A DNA stretch of 64,000 nucleotides from Bog-473 sp963828505 (GTDB lineage Bacteria; Actinomycetota; Acidimicrobiia; Acidimicrobiales; RAAP-2): positions 1 to 64,000 of the forward strand of contig CAWHFM010000019.1 in assembly GCA_963828505.1 (NCBI GenBank), read 5' to 3'. The number at the start of each line of letters is the position of its first letter. Position 1 is the first letter of the stretch. The notes under the pieces were generated by a model. That model saw only the letters and a list, made by a program, of their open reading frames with translations. It searched no databases and was not told the origin of the DNA. The translations under genes and the position numbers were made by a program. This document shows positions 8,891-17,542 of the stretch, piece by piece.

Positions 8891-9207
8891 GCCTCATCCT
8901 GACCGAAGATTCGTTCACCATCCAAGTCTTGGGCACCGACTTGAAAAGCCAACGGCCATTGGTCGGGGACGGGGCCCCCAACCGTGTCGCAGAGTGGCAC
9001 CCAAGCCGGCGACCAGCGGCAGACGCGCTGGCACGCGGGAGCTTGTAACCCCGGCAGCTCGAACTCGAGGTCAGAGCCCGAGGGTACAGAGCGACATCAT
9101 TGGCGGCGTCGCCGCGAACACGTGCGCCGATTTCTGCCGACCTCGTCGGCTGACCTTGCGACCGACGCGGAGGTCGGAAAAGTGCCGCCACGATCGATTG
9201 CTCGACC
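8891..9207. other. No clear gene; possible decayed N terminus of the 8315 gene
   Basis: Minus-strand frames near 8891-8980 read as plausible protein but are out of register with the gene ending at 8315. Nothing else recognised. Confidence 0.35.
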
Positions 9208-9653
9208 AGGCCGGCAGGGATCGGCCGGCCTCATCAATTCTGATCTCGGTGCCTGCCCGGATCGTCAAGGGTCCGCTCCGAGACTCCACTTCGTTCCGTT
9301 TCTCGCTCGGCCTACGGCCGCCCTTGACGATCCTGGCGCAGTTCTGGACCGGGTGACACGACGAAAAGGCTGAAGCAACACTGCACACTGTTGGGACAAC
9401 CCCGCAACTGTTGGGACAGCCCGACGGCTGTTGGGCCAGACGCAGCACAAAGCGCAGCATTCAATGCCATCTGTCCCAACTCTGTCCCAACAATTGGGTC
9501 CCGCTCCGTCCCGTCGGATCCCACTGCGTCTCGCGCCCAAAATTTGGTAGCGCCCGTGAGCAGCTAAAATGGATGCGAATGGGACGCACCGGGAACCAGT
9601 GGGATTCTCCCGACCTCCCTGATAATGCCGAGATCCCTGGTTCGATTTCGGTG
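9208..9653 (+). repeat. att junction module 1 (long form, decayed tRNA end)
   Basis: Related along its length to 19,988-20,446. The first part has a 13-bp perfect inverted repeat (GGATCGTCAAGGG at 9259-9271, complement at 9321-9333). Then come TTGGGACA and TGTCCCAAC motifs, the shared core TGTCCCAACAATTGGGTC, and an end at 9619-9653 resembling a tRNA 3' half (CTGATAA loop, TTCGATT T-loop) with mismatched stems. I read it as a decayed junction between integrated elements. Confidence 0.6.
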
Positions 9654-10416
9654 AATCGTCGGGCTGATCAGCACGCACCACCGAAGCGACGGGTTCAACC
9701 ACCTGTCTTGACGGCGGCGCGCACCGACCGTTGGTACGAACTGCTCGGTCCCGATCGTGTTACTGAGCTGACGAGGCTACTCGGCATGCTGGCCAAGGTA
9801 TGGGAACTTCTCGACGTGATCCCAGCCACACGCCCGGGGCGACGTTCGCCACGGACTATGCCACCTGCGTCGAGGACATCGCCGGACCGTGCTCATTGGA
9901 CGAGAGCGCGATCTCGCCGAGCGCACCTCCTCTGTGAGAGAGGCGAGTCGTACCTGTGACCGCGGGCCGAGCACTGGGCGAGCACGACCGGACCGGGTGT
10001 ACGTGTTCGGCGGAATGCGCAACATGTCGCCTGAACGCATCGACCGGGCCTTGCAGTAGCAGGAGACTTGCCATTCCTCCTGGGGCATAACCATCCATGA
10101 GCCGGTAATTCTGGGCTGCATTCCAATCGATTCGGGAATCCGGGGAGGCAACTCCCGCGCCGTCACTCCTTCGATGAGGGCGCCGAAGTGCTGTCGCCGA
10201 CCGCTCTGGCCCCGCTCGTCGGCGTACTTGCGCTGGCGCTTCAAGGTAGTGAAGAACCCGCGGACCCGTCTCGAGAAACGCGCACCGCTCGCAGACGCTC
10301 TTGAGGGCGCAGCCGAAGAGGGGCTGGCCTCGTGCAGTGACCGTTGGCGAGTGGTCAACGATGGTCGCTCAGCGGCCGCGGTGCGTTCGATCCTGCAGCT
10401 CGAACAGAAGGGCGAA
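9654..10416. other. No supported gene; degraded coding remnants
   Basis: Plus-strand pieces such as TDRWYELLGPDRVTELTRLL (about 9720-9785) and a frame at 10,174-10,416 look like fragments of former genes, but no family can be named and frames break repeatedly. The IS30 element cuts the region on its right. Confidence 0.35.
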
Positions 10417-11637
10417 TTCAAGCGGTGAGCGCAACGAGCTCGGCGAACTTCTCTGATGGTTTCATGTATCCGAGCGTTTTGCGAGGACGCCCGTTGAGGC
10501 TTCGCTGAAATCGGGCCAGATCTGCTGCACTGTGAGCAGAGAGGTCGGTGCTCTTGGGCATGTACTGGCGCAGCAGGCCGTTCGTGTTCTCATTGGATCC
10601 GCGTTGCCAGGGCGAATGGGGATCGCAGAAGTAGATGGGGATGCCCGTGGCCACGGTGAAGTCCACGTGGCCAGCCATCTCATGGCCCTGGTCCCAGGTG
10701 ATGGAGCGAGCGAGCTCGCCGGGTAGCTTCTTGATGGCCTTGCGCATGGCCCTCTCGACGTTCACCGCCCCATAGCCGTCTGGGAGGTGCAAGAGGAGCA
10801 CGAAGCGGGTCGAGCGCTCGACCAGGGTGCCGACAGCCGACTTGTTGCCGGCCCCGATGATCAGATCGCCCTCCCAGTGCCCGGGCACCGCCCGGTCCTC
10901 TATCTCGGCAGGTCGGTCGCTGATCATGACCATGTTGGAGATCTTGCCTCGCTTCTCCACTCGGCCCTGGTGGCGCCGCGCCGTGCGCCCCGAGCGCAGG
11001 CAGCGGGCCAGCTCACGGCGGAGTTCACCTCGGCCTTGGACGAAGAGGGACTGGTAGATGGTCTCGTGGCTCACCTGCATCATCGGATCGTCTGGGTACT
11101 CGAGGCGCAAGCGCTCCGCGATCTCCTGGGGCGACCACAGCCTCTCCAACCACGTGGTCACCTGGGCGACGAGGGGAGGGTGAGCCAGCTTGGCGTGCTT
11201 GGGTCGGCGTGCCGATTTCTCGGCCCGGCAGTGCGCCCTCCAGGCCCCGTAGCCGCGGACCCCTCCATTGGCTGCCACCTCTCGGGTGATGGTGGACGGG
11301 GCACGTCTGAGGCTGCGGGCGATCTCCGACATCGACTCACCTCGGGCCAGCCCCAACAAGATCTCCTCGCGCTCTTCGGCGCTGAGGTGCCCCGGCGCTG
11401 GCTTCCAGCGGTCGGGCCTGCCCACTTCCTCGTTCTGGGCGTACACGCTGGCCTTCACCAGCGACATCGAACAGCTGAGATCTCTGGCGATCTCCCTGAG
11501 CTTCAACCCCTTGCTCCTGAGGCGACGCGCCATCTGTTTCTGCTCACGGGTCATGTGATGTGCGGCCATCTGCAACCTCCTGGTTCGGGGCAACGAAGCG
11601 TTGCCTACTCACCAAGTCGTTGCGCGGACCCCTTGAA
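10417..11637 (-). mobile_element. IS30-family insertion sequence, complete
   Basis: About 1.22 kb with terminal inverted repeats at 10,417-10,437 and 11,617-11,637 sharing TTCAAG, GGT and GCGCAACGA. It contains one intact transposase whose stop codon lies inside the left repeat. A target duplication (2-4 bp in this family) could not be assigned with confidence. Confidence 0.88.
10418..11569 (-). CDS. IS30-family transposase
   Basis: A 383-aa protein from ATG 11,569, preceded by AGGAGG six bases upstream; an eight-codon upstream extension is unlikely. Two N-terminal HTH segments are visible (LKLREIARDLSCSMSLVKAS and ESMSEIARSLRRAPSTITRE), as usual for IS30. The DDE core includes PGHWEGDLIIGA (first Asp), SITWDQGHEMA (second Asp) and QRGSNENTNGLLRQY (Glu). 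Full length with no lesions. Confidence 0.95.
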   Translation of the reverse strand: MAAHHMTREQKQMARRLRSKGLKLREIARDLSCSMSLVKASVYAQNEEVGRPDRWKPAPGHLSAEEREEILLGLARGESMSEIARSLRRAPSTITREVAANGGVRGYGAWRAHCRAEKSARRPKHAKLAHPPLVAQVTTWLERLWSPQEIAERLRLEYPDDPMMQVSHETIYQSLFVQGRGELRRELARCLRSGRTARRHQGRVEKRGKISNMVMISDRPAEIEDRAVPGHWEGDLIIGAGNKSAVGTLVERSTRFVLLLHLPDGYGAVNVERAMRKAIKKLPGELARSITWDQGHEMAGHVDFTVATGIPIYFCDPHSPWQRGSNENTNGLLRQYMPKSTDLSAHSAADLARFQRSLNGRPRKTLGYMKPSEKFAELVALTA

Positions 11638-11887
11638 ACCGCCAAGCCTTGTTGGAGTTCCGTAGTGACTCAGCTTCGACCGCCTCGCCACGCGTGGTCG
11701 GGCACTATGCGGAGCAGTGCTTGGGAGCGAGTGCCTTTGGAACGGAATCGGACGCAGGTCGCCGCCGTCTGTTCGATCGAACACATGGACAACGCGGATC
11801 AGGACATGAGGCCAAAATGGCAATTGCGCAAGGGGCTGGGAGTCGACTAGGAAGTAGCAAGCTTCCGATCTCGGAGGGGCTGGCGGG

Positions 11888-13873
11888 ATGAAATCTGTTT
11901 TTCGACGCACTCGAGTGCTGTCTTCGTTGGGCTTTACCGTCGTGAGCTTGGGTTACTTGCTCGCTGCACCCATGGGCGGGAGCACGGCTTCCGCAGTCAC
12001 GCGGGCGGCCAGCGACGATCACGTTGCGGGCACAGTGCAATTGGGTCGCGAACATCGCTCGGCCAATGTGCAGGCCGACGGGAATGGGGACCGGTCGCGT
12101 TCCTTGTACTCGGGTTTTCTCAACGGCGGCTATATGCCGGCCGGAGCGACCTCGGCAGTCAAGACCACTGTGTCGCATTTCGTTGCGTCGCCATCGAGCT
12201 TTTACAGCAACGGTGGAATTGTCAGCCTGTCGGCGCAGGTGACTAACGCTTCGAGCTGTGTGTTTTCTTCGGCGCCGCACGTGGCCGGGTTGCCGGTCAC
12301 CGTCGCCTGCTCGAACGGGACCGTTGAGAACCCAGCGGACTTGACGCTTCCGGCGAACACCGGAAAGACCGCTGTCACCTACCACTTCACCTTGGCCGTG
12401 ACCGGAACGACGACGGTCAGGAAGACTGCGAAGGCGGTCGTCGTTCCCCCGCTGGGCGGAGTGGCCTCGATCGCTGGCGGGTTTGAGAGTTACTGCGCCT
12501 CGTTGACCTCCGGCGGGGTGGACTGCTGGGGATACAACGAATTCGGTGAGCTCGGCGACGGAACCACAGTTTCCGGTGGCCCGGTGGCTGTGGTCGGCTT
12601 GGGTGGGACGGGCACCCTGTCCGGGGTGGCCAGCATCACCAGTGACGGCTATGAGACATACTGCGCCCTACTGACCTCCGGGGGGGTGGACTGCTGGGGA
12701 TACGGCTACGACGGCAACCTGGGCGACGGGCAGTTCTACAACGTTGGCCCTGAGGGCTCGCCTGTCCCGGTGGCGGTCGAAGGTGTGGGCGGGGCGGGGA
12801 CTCTGTCGGGCGTGGCCAGCCTCACCGGCAGCAACGGCACCGGCTTGTATGGGGAGGGTTACTGCGCTGTTCTGACCTCAGGCGGGGTGGACTGCTGGGG
12901 ATACGGCCAAGGCGGCCAGCTTGGTGACGACTCCACCAGCGACTCCGACGTTCCGGTGGTGGTCGACTCGTTTGACGGCGCCAGCGTGGTGGCCTTGACC
13001 GGCGTGGTCAGCCTGGTAGCGAACCTCGACTACGGCGGCGACGGCGGTTTCTGCGCTGTGTTGAGTTCCGGAGGGGTGGACTGCTGGGGAAGCGGCTCGG
13101 ACGGCGCCTCGGACTTCTCCGATGTTGCGGTCCCGATGGTAGGGGTGGGCGGCGACGGTTTTCTTACCGGCGTGGCCAGCCTTACGAGTGCGGGTTCCAG
13201 CTACTGCGCCCTGTCCACCTCTGGCGGGGTGGACTGCTGGGGAAATGGCGGATTCGGCAATCTCGGCAACGGGACCTACAACAGCTCGACGGTTCCGGTC
13301 CAAGTCCAAGGCGTCGGCGGTGCTGGCACCCTGACAGGCGTGGCCAGTCTGGCCAGCTACGACGGGAACAGCCCCGCCGGCTACTGCGCCCTGTTGACCT
13401 CTGGCAAGGTCGACTGCTGGGGGTATGGCTACGACGGCGAACTCGGCAACGGAGTGATCTACAGCACCAGTCCCTATGGCTCTGCGGTGCCAGTAAAGGT
13501 CGAAGGGGTGGGCGGTACCGGCACCCTGACCGGGGTGACCAGCATCGCCAGCTCCGGCGAAAGCTTCTGTGCCCGCTTGGGTACCGGCCGGCTGGACTGC
13601 TGGGGCTATAGCAAGGCCGGCCAGCTCGGCAACGGCGTGTCCTACCCCACCTCTCCCTTCGGTTCGCCCGTCCCGGTGAAAGTGACGGGCGTAGGTGGAG
13701 TGGGCACCCTGGCCGGCGTAGTCATTCTCACCAATGATGGAATCGGATACTGCGCCCTGCTGACCTCCGGCAAGGTCGACTGCTGGGGTGCGGGGGAAAA
13801 TGCGAGCGAGCTAGGCAACGCGCCGCCACAAGATTCGGATGTTCCCGTGCGCGTGTCGGCACCACCGATCTGA
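11888..13873 (+). CDS. Secreted RCC1-repeat (beta-propeller) protein
   Basis: A 661-aa exported protein. The start follows GGAGGGG. Residues 1-37 form a signal peptide (basic start, hydrophobic core, ASA). About 85-185 is an Ig-like/cell-surface segment. From ~190 to the end run eight RCC1-type repeats of ~55-60 residues, each with the pattern YCA-L-TSGGVDCWGYG-G-LG-G, so every blade carries two Cys nine residues apart that could form a disulfide. Repeat DNA is highly similar, suggesting recent internal duplication. Ligand unknown; surface binding or display is likely. Confidence 0.85.
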   Translation: MKSVFRRTRVLSSLGFTVVSLGYLLAAPMGGSTASAVTRAASDDHVAGTVQLGREHRSANVQADGNGDRSRSLYSGFLNGGYMPAGATSAVKTTVSHFVASPSSFYSNGGIVSLSAQVTNASSCVFSSAPHVAGLPVTVACSNGTVENPADLTLPANTGKTAVTYHFTLAVTGTTTVRKTAKAVVVPPLGGVASIAGGFESYCASLTSGGVDCWGYNEFGELGDGTTVSGGPVAVVGLGGTGTLSGVASITSDGYETYCALLTSGGVDCWGYGYDGNLGDGQFYNVGPEGSPVPVAVEGVGGAGTLSGVASLTGSNGTGLYGEGYCAVLTSGGVDCWGYGQGGQLGDDSTSDSDVPVVVDSFDGASVVALTGVVSLVANLDYGGDGGFCAVLSSGGVDCWGSGSDGASDFSDVAVPMVGVGGDGFLTGVASLTSAGSSYCALSTSGGVDCWGNGGFGNLGNGTYNSSTVPVQVQGVGGAGTLTGVASLASYDGNSPAGYCALLTSGKVDCWGYGYDGELGNGVIYSTSPYGSAVPVKVEGVGGTGTLTGVTSIASSGESFCARLGTGRLDCWGYSKAGQLGNGVSYPTSPFGSPVPVKVTGVGGVGTLAGVVILTNDGIGYCALLTSGKVDCWGAGENASELGNAPPQDSDVPVRVSAPPI

Positions 13874-14902
13874 CCACGCACAACACCCCGGGTGAATAAC
13901 CACAGCCGACGATCCCATCAACCGAGCACACAGATGGCCACGCCTCTGGCCAGGGGAATTCGTTCTCCCGTGGAGACAGCGCCAGAAGCGATGCCGTATC
14001 AGCCGTGCCAACCTGCCGACGAGCGCCCGCTAGGCCGCTCCCGCGCACATAATCGCTTCCCGACGGCGTCGACGCACGGCGCCTGTCTCCGCATTGACCG
14101 CTCCGAATCGACGATCGCGACCGCCCCGGCTCGCCTCGAGCCACCTGTGTCGGACGAGGCGCAGAATGTTCAGGTTGACCTGTGCTGCTCCTGCGGGGGT
14201 GTGGTTGTCAGTTCAGGGAGCAGGGCGTGCGTGCTTTCGCAACCACGGCATCGTGCCCGACGCACCCACAGGCGCTGATCGCGCCCTGCGACGCGCAGCA
14301 CTCGTGTGTAGCCGGACCAAAAGACCATCGCCAGCTCGCAGGTCGGACAGTTCGGCCGAGGGACCTTGAGGTTGCGGCCCGCGGCCAGGTACTCGTCGAC
14401 GGAGAGGGAGCAGGGCCATACGATGGCCATCGGTGGCAACACCGCCTTGGACCCTTCCTGCGTCCAGCGACCAACTGTGGTGGGAGGGGTCTCTCGCGTA
14501 CGGGGACTCGCCATCCTCACCATCCGCTGTCGTCGCAGGCCAAATCGACGCGCAACGAGCGCTCCCGAAACCGCCCCCCGATGTTAGGAAGTCACGCCGC
14601 TAACATCGCCCACGAGGTGAGCTTCGAAACTGGGAACGGGTCGCCTGCTGTGGCAATGACTGCGTTCGTCCCTCCTCAATCGATCCGGCAGCAAACGTCC
14701 GGCGAACCGGGCAACGAGGCTGCGACCAGGAGCTCCTGACGGAGCTCGTCCGGACATGGTGGCTCCGAACGGATCGCCGTCAAGGCTGAACCCTTCGGGC
14801 GGCTGCGCCGGCCTTGACTGCGACCCGTTCCGGATGTGGAGTTCATCTCGCCTCGAGCGCGCCTCGCAATTCGACGATCGCCCCACGCCCTTGGGACCGG
14901 CT
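13874..14902. other. No intact gene apart from a zinc-ribbon remnant
   Basis: Between the RCC1 gene and att module 2. Besides the broken DUF6431-like frame at 14,170-14,523, no open frame is convincing on either strand. Confidence 0.45.
14170..14523 (-). pseudogene. Remnant of a DUF6431-type zinc-ribbon protein
   Basis: Residues ~55-100 read NCPTCELAMVFWSGYTRVLR, then RLWVRRARCRGCESTHALLP, the four-Cys ribbon and following strand of the DUF6431 family, also seen in the intact gene at 18,943. After HALLP the frame leaves the family pattern and stops within 15 residues, and the expected HTH continuation is missing. It looks truncated or frameshifted near 14,220, a leftover of an older transposition module. 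Confidence 0.6.
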
Positions 14903-15108
14903 TTGGCCCAACGGCTGTCCCAACACTGGCCCAACAATTGGGTCCCGACCCGTCCCGCCGAGTCCCGCTGCGTCCCAAGGGGTCGGTCGTACGACGCGGT
15001 GACCAGGACGGATTGGGACCTACTGGGATCGGCCGGGACACCTTGGGATTGCGTCGACATGTCTCGTAATGCGCAGGTCGTCGGTTCGAATCCGACCTCA
15101 GGCTCCAA
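14903..15108 (+). repeat. att junction module 2 (arm plus Thr-type tRNA end)
   Basis: The arm has GTCCCAAC and CCCAACAATTGGGTC, then a run of GTCCCG/GGGAC motifs. It ends with a full tRNA 3' half at 15,064-15,108: loop CTCGTAA, stem TGCGC, T-arm GTCGG/CCGAC and CTCAGGCTCCA. Very similar to module 4. More TGTCCCAAC motifs at about 15,168-15,188 look like the opposite arm of the neighbouring element. Compared with the copy at position 1, both sides of the T-stem differ yet still pair. Confidence 0.8.
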
Positions 15109-15363
15109 ACCTGCTGCTCAGAGGGCCAGTGATCGGCCGTGTTGGCGTCAGGCGGCGTTGTCCCAACGGCTGTCCCAACAGACTGGCGCGCAACAGTGGT
15201 TCGTTCTTCCTGGTCGAGACGCTGACCGATCGTAGAGCAGCGCACTGTTTCTGGTGTTGTCCCATTCTTTGCGTCTGCTGTCGGGTGGAGCCATTCAACG
15301 CGCATGCACACACGGCGTCCCGAGCGAGCCAGTGCAGGTCCCGCGCTGGGCACCGTCGATGCG

Positions 15364-15960
15364 ATGCTTGTCAGCGACCTGCGCCACTTCCTCGACATGC
15401 CCGACGATGCTCCTGGGCCCGCTCGGCGAATGGCCGATCACCTCGGAGCCATCGTCAAGGCGGCCACTGCCTCTGCGCCCGGTGTTGCGCGGGTCAGCGC
15501 ACTGTTCTGCCGTCGACGTCCGAATCGCAAGCCCTGCACGGGGACGATTGCGGTCTTTCGGACCGACGTTCCGCCGACCATCGAGTGGAGTACACGGGAT
15601 GTGGCGATGTGGGAGTGATCAGCGGATGGGAAGCGTCGTATTTCGATCTCTGGGAACAAACGCCGCATGGTTCGACGACATCCGGGAGCGGACACAAGCG
15701 GCTCAAGGTCACTCCTGACGTGGCTTCGGTACTGAGGGAGCTTGACTTCCTCGACCTCGCGTGCGAGCGCGCCGTCCTGGCAGCGTGGGTCGAGTCCGGT
15801 CGCATCTTCTTGGAGGTGACCGACGAGAAGCTGGAGGAACTGGGCGAGTGTCTCGCCGCAGAGGCCAACCATCAACCGAACTACCATCGACGCCAGAAGC
15901 ATCTGGATCCCGCGTTCACGCTGCTGACTGGCGCGCAAGACGATGGCAGGTCGTCAAGCG
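15364..15960 (+). pseudogene. Frameshifted actinobacterial hypothetical protein
   Basis: The first part (MLVSDLRHFLDMPDDAPGPA, then HLGAIVKAA and FCRRRPNRKPCTG) runs to PPTIEW and then meets a stop in frame. Shifting frame near 15,590-15,600 restores GCGDVGVISGWEASYFDL and a second conserved block (VASVLRELDFLDLACERAVL, then LEELGECLAAEANH). I know this arrangement from a small uncharacterised actinobacterial family with a CGD-GVISGW motif. The reading frame then runs on without a natural stop, so the end is approximate. Confidence 0.65.
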
Positions 15961-16071
15961 TTCGGGCGAATCGTGCCGGCCGACGGTGGTGGACTGAGCA
16001 TGCCGATCAAAAACACCAGCGACACCGACACCAACGACGACCAGCAGCCGCAGGCTCCCGAGGTCGAGGTC

Positions 16072-16412
16072 TTAATCGCCTGAACCGTTGTCGTAGGAGC
16101 CCGCACCGTTGTCGTAGGGGCCTGCACCGTTGTCGTAGGAGCCCGCACCGCTGTCGTAGGAGCCTGCACCGCTGTTCGAGGTGGAGCCTGCACCGCTGTT
16201 CGAGGTGGAGCCTGCACCGCTGTCGTAGGAGCCCGCACCGCTGTTCGAGGTGGAGCCTGCGCCGCTGTCGTAGGAGCCCGCACCGCTGTTCGAGGTGGAG
16301 CCTGCACCGCTGGCACCGCCACACCCGGCTGCGGCCATGGCACCCGCCGCGAAAGCGAGCAGGAGTAGGCTCGCCGAATCCGGTTCGGTGCCGCCTTGAG
16401 GTCATCTCGCAT
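16072..16412 (-). pseudogene. Small Gly/Ser-rich repeat lipoprotein, probably frameshifted
   Basis: The frame ending at 16,072 encodes a low-complexity tail of GAGSTSNS and GAGSYDSG units (DNA repeats 16,083-16,315). Reading upstream gives SASLLLLAFAAGAMAAAGCGG, a lipoprotein signal with lipobox ending in Cys, but a stop in the same frame precedes it. A natural start (MRDDLKAAPNRIRR, from 16,412) is in another frame, so a single indel near 16,370-16,380 would reconstruct the gene. Starting at the internal ATG 16,338 would lose the signal peptide. Confidence 0.55.
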
Positions 16413-16726
16413 GTCGTCTCCCTTCCAACGCTGCCGCTATCGTCGACCCTGAGCGGGCAGTAAACCTTGATAGAAACCCGATGCTTCCGCTCTCTGATGT
16501 CCGACGAAGCACGTCCGATGATCTGCTGTGATTGATTCGAACGGTACAGTCCACCCGTAACGGGTGGGTAAGTCCTTCGTACACTTGCTTGCGTCAGAGC
16601 TGTCGCCCGCCACGCTCGATGACCACGAAGGCGACACGTTGCATGAGCACGAGTTCGTGAACGTGTTGTCGCCGTAGTCGACATTTCGACTGGCGGTGGT
16701 GGTCAGGCTGTCGCCCGTGACCGGAG
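16413..16726. other. Left flank of the transposition module with repeated TGTCGCC
   Basis: No gene seen. The heptamer TGTCGCC occurs at 16,601, 16,667 and 16,709, and inverted at 16,630-16,636, all within 115 bp beside the ATPase gene. Such clustered short repeats are typical of transposase-binding ends in TniA/Tn7-like elements. A hairpin CCACCCGTAACGGGTGG lies near 16,551-16,567. The exact end is not resolved. Confidence 0.45.
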
Positions 16727-17542
16727 CTACTCGGCGGTCACCTCGGTGACGGCGGCCCGGGTCGAGGACTCGTCGACGATGGCCTTGGACTCGGCGAAGG
16801 CGGCGACCAGGGACTGGACGGCCAGGTTGTTGACCGCACGCGGCAATCCCCTCGACACCTGGTGGATGACGGCGAGCGCGTCGTCGGAGAACAAGGTGTC
16901 GGTACGCCCGGCGAGCTTGAGGTGGTGGGCGACGTAGTCGGCCGTCTCGCCCTGTTCCATCCCGGTCATCGAGTAGCGCAGGGCGACGCGCTGGTCGAGG
17001 GCGGCGAAGGCACCGAGACGGATCCTGCGGCGCAGCGTGGGCTGGCCGACCAGCAGGCAGGCGAAGGGGGCATGGCTGTCCATCTCGGCGTTGGTCAGCA
17101 GACGGATCCCCTCGAGCTGGTCGGCGTCCAACAGGTGCCCTTCGTCCAAGACGAGCACCACCCGGCGCCCGCGCTCGTGCTCCTCGGTGGCCAGGGCTTC
17201 TTGGGCCTGGGGGATAAGCGAGGCCCGGTGGAACCGGGGGATCCCCCCGAGCGCGGACACGATGGTCGAGTACAGGCCCCGGGCCCCGACGGTCGGGTTG
17301 CCGAGATAGACGACGGTGTGGCGGCTGGCGTCGATGCCGGCCAGCGCGGACCGCACGGCCACGGTCTTGCCCGCACCCACCTCGCCGGTGACCACTCCCA
17401 CCACCTGCTCGTCGATGCACCAGGTGATCCGGGCCACCGCCTCGGCGTGGGAGCGGTGGGTGTGCAGCATCGAAGGAGCGAGATCCTTGGCGAACGGCAT
17501 GCGGGTGAAGCCCCAGTGGGCCCGGAGGCGGTCGATGGTCAC
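16727..17542 (-). CDS. AAA ATPase of the ExeA/TniB type
   Basis: A 271-aa ATPase starting at ATG 17,542 inside the transposase stop codon (ATGA), so translationally coupled. Opens with the ExeA-like HWGFTRMPFAKDL. Walker A is GEVGAGKT (near 55), Walker B VVLVLDEGHLL (near 130), then a sensor region (LLVGQPTLRRRI) and GLPRAVNNLA. In transposons of this type the ATPase binds DNA with ATP and directs the transposase; that role is inferred. Confidence 0.85.
   Translation of the reverse strand: MTIDRLRAHWGFTRMPFAKDLAPSMLHTHRSHAEAVARITWCIDEQVVGVVTGEVGAGKTVAVRSALAGIDASRHTVVYLGNPTVGARGLYSTIVSALGGIPRFHRASLIPQAQEALATEEHERGRRVVLVLDEGHLLDADQLEGIRLLTNAEMDSHAPFACLLVGQPTLRRRIRLGAFAALDQRVALRYSMTGMEQGETADYVAHHLKLAGRTDTLFSDDALAVIHQVSRGLPRAVNNLAVQSLVAAFAESKAIVDESSTRAAVTEVTAE

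Noticed and set aside
9777..10421. 214-aa minus-strand frame
   Set aside because: Arg/Ser-rich shadow composition, no domain, and cut by IS30.
10787..11665. 292-aa plus-strand frame
   Set aside because: Antisense shadow of the IS30 transposase.
16083..16315. Possible CRISPR array
   Set aside because: Units are contiguous coding repeats without unique spacers; they encode a Gly/Ser-rich tail.
15069..16463. 464-aa plus-strand frame
   Set aside because: Joins the second half of a frameshifted gene to the antisense of the lipoprotein repeats; the RSPHRCRR tail is an artefact.
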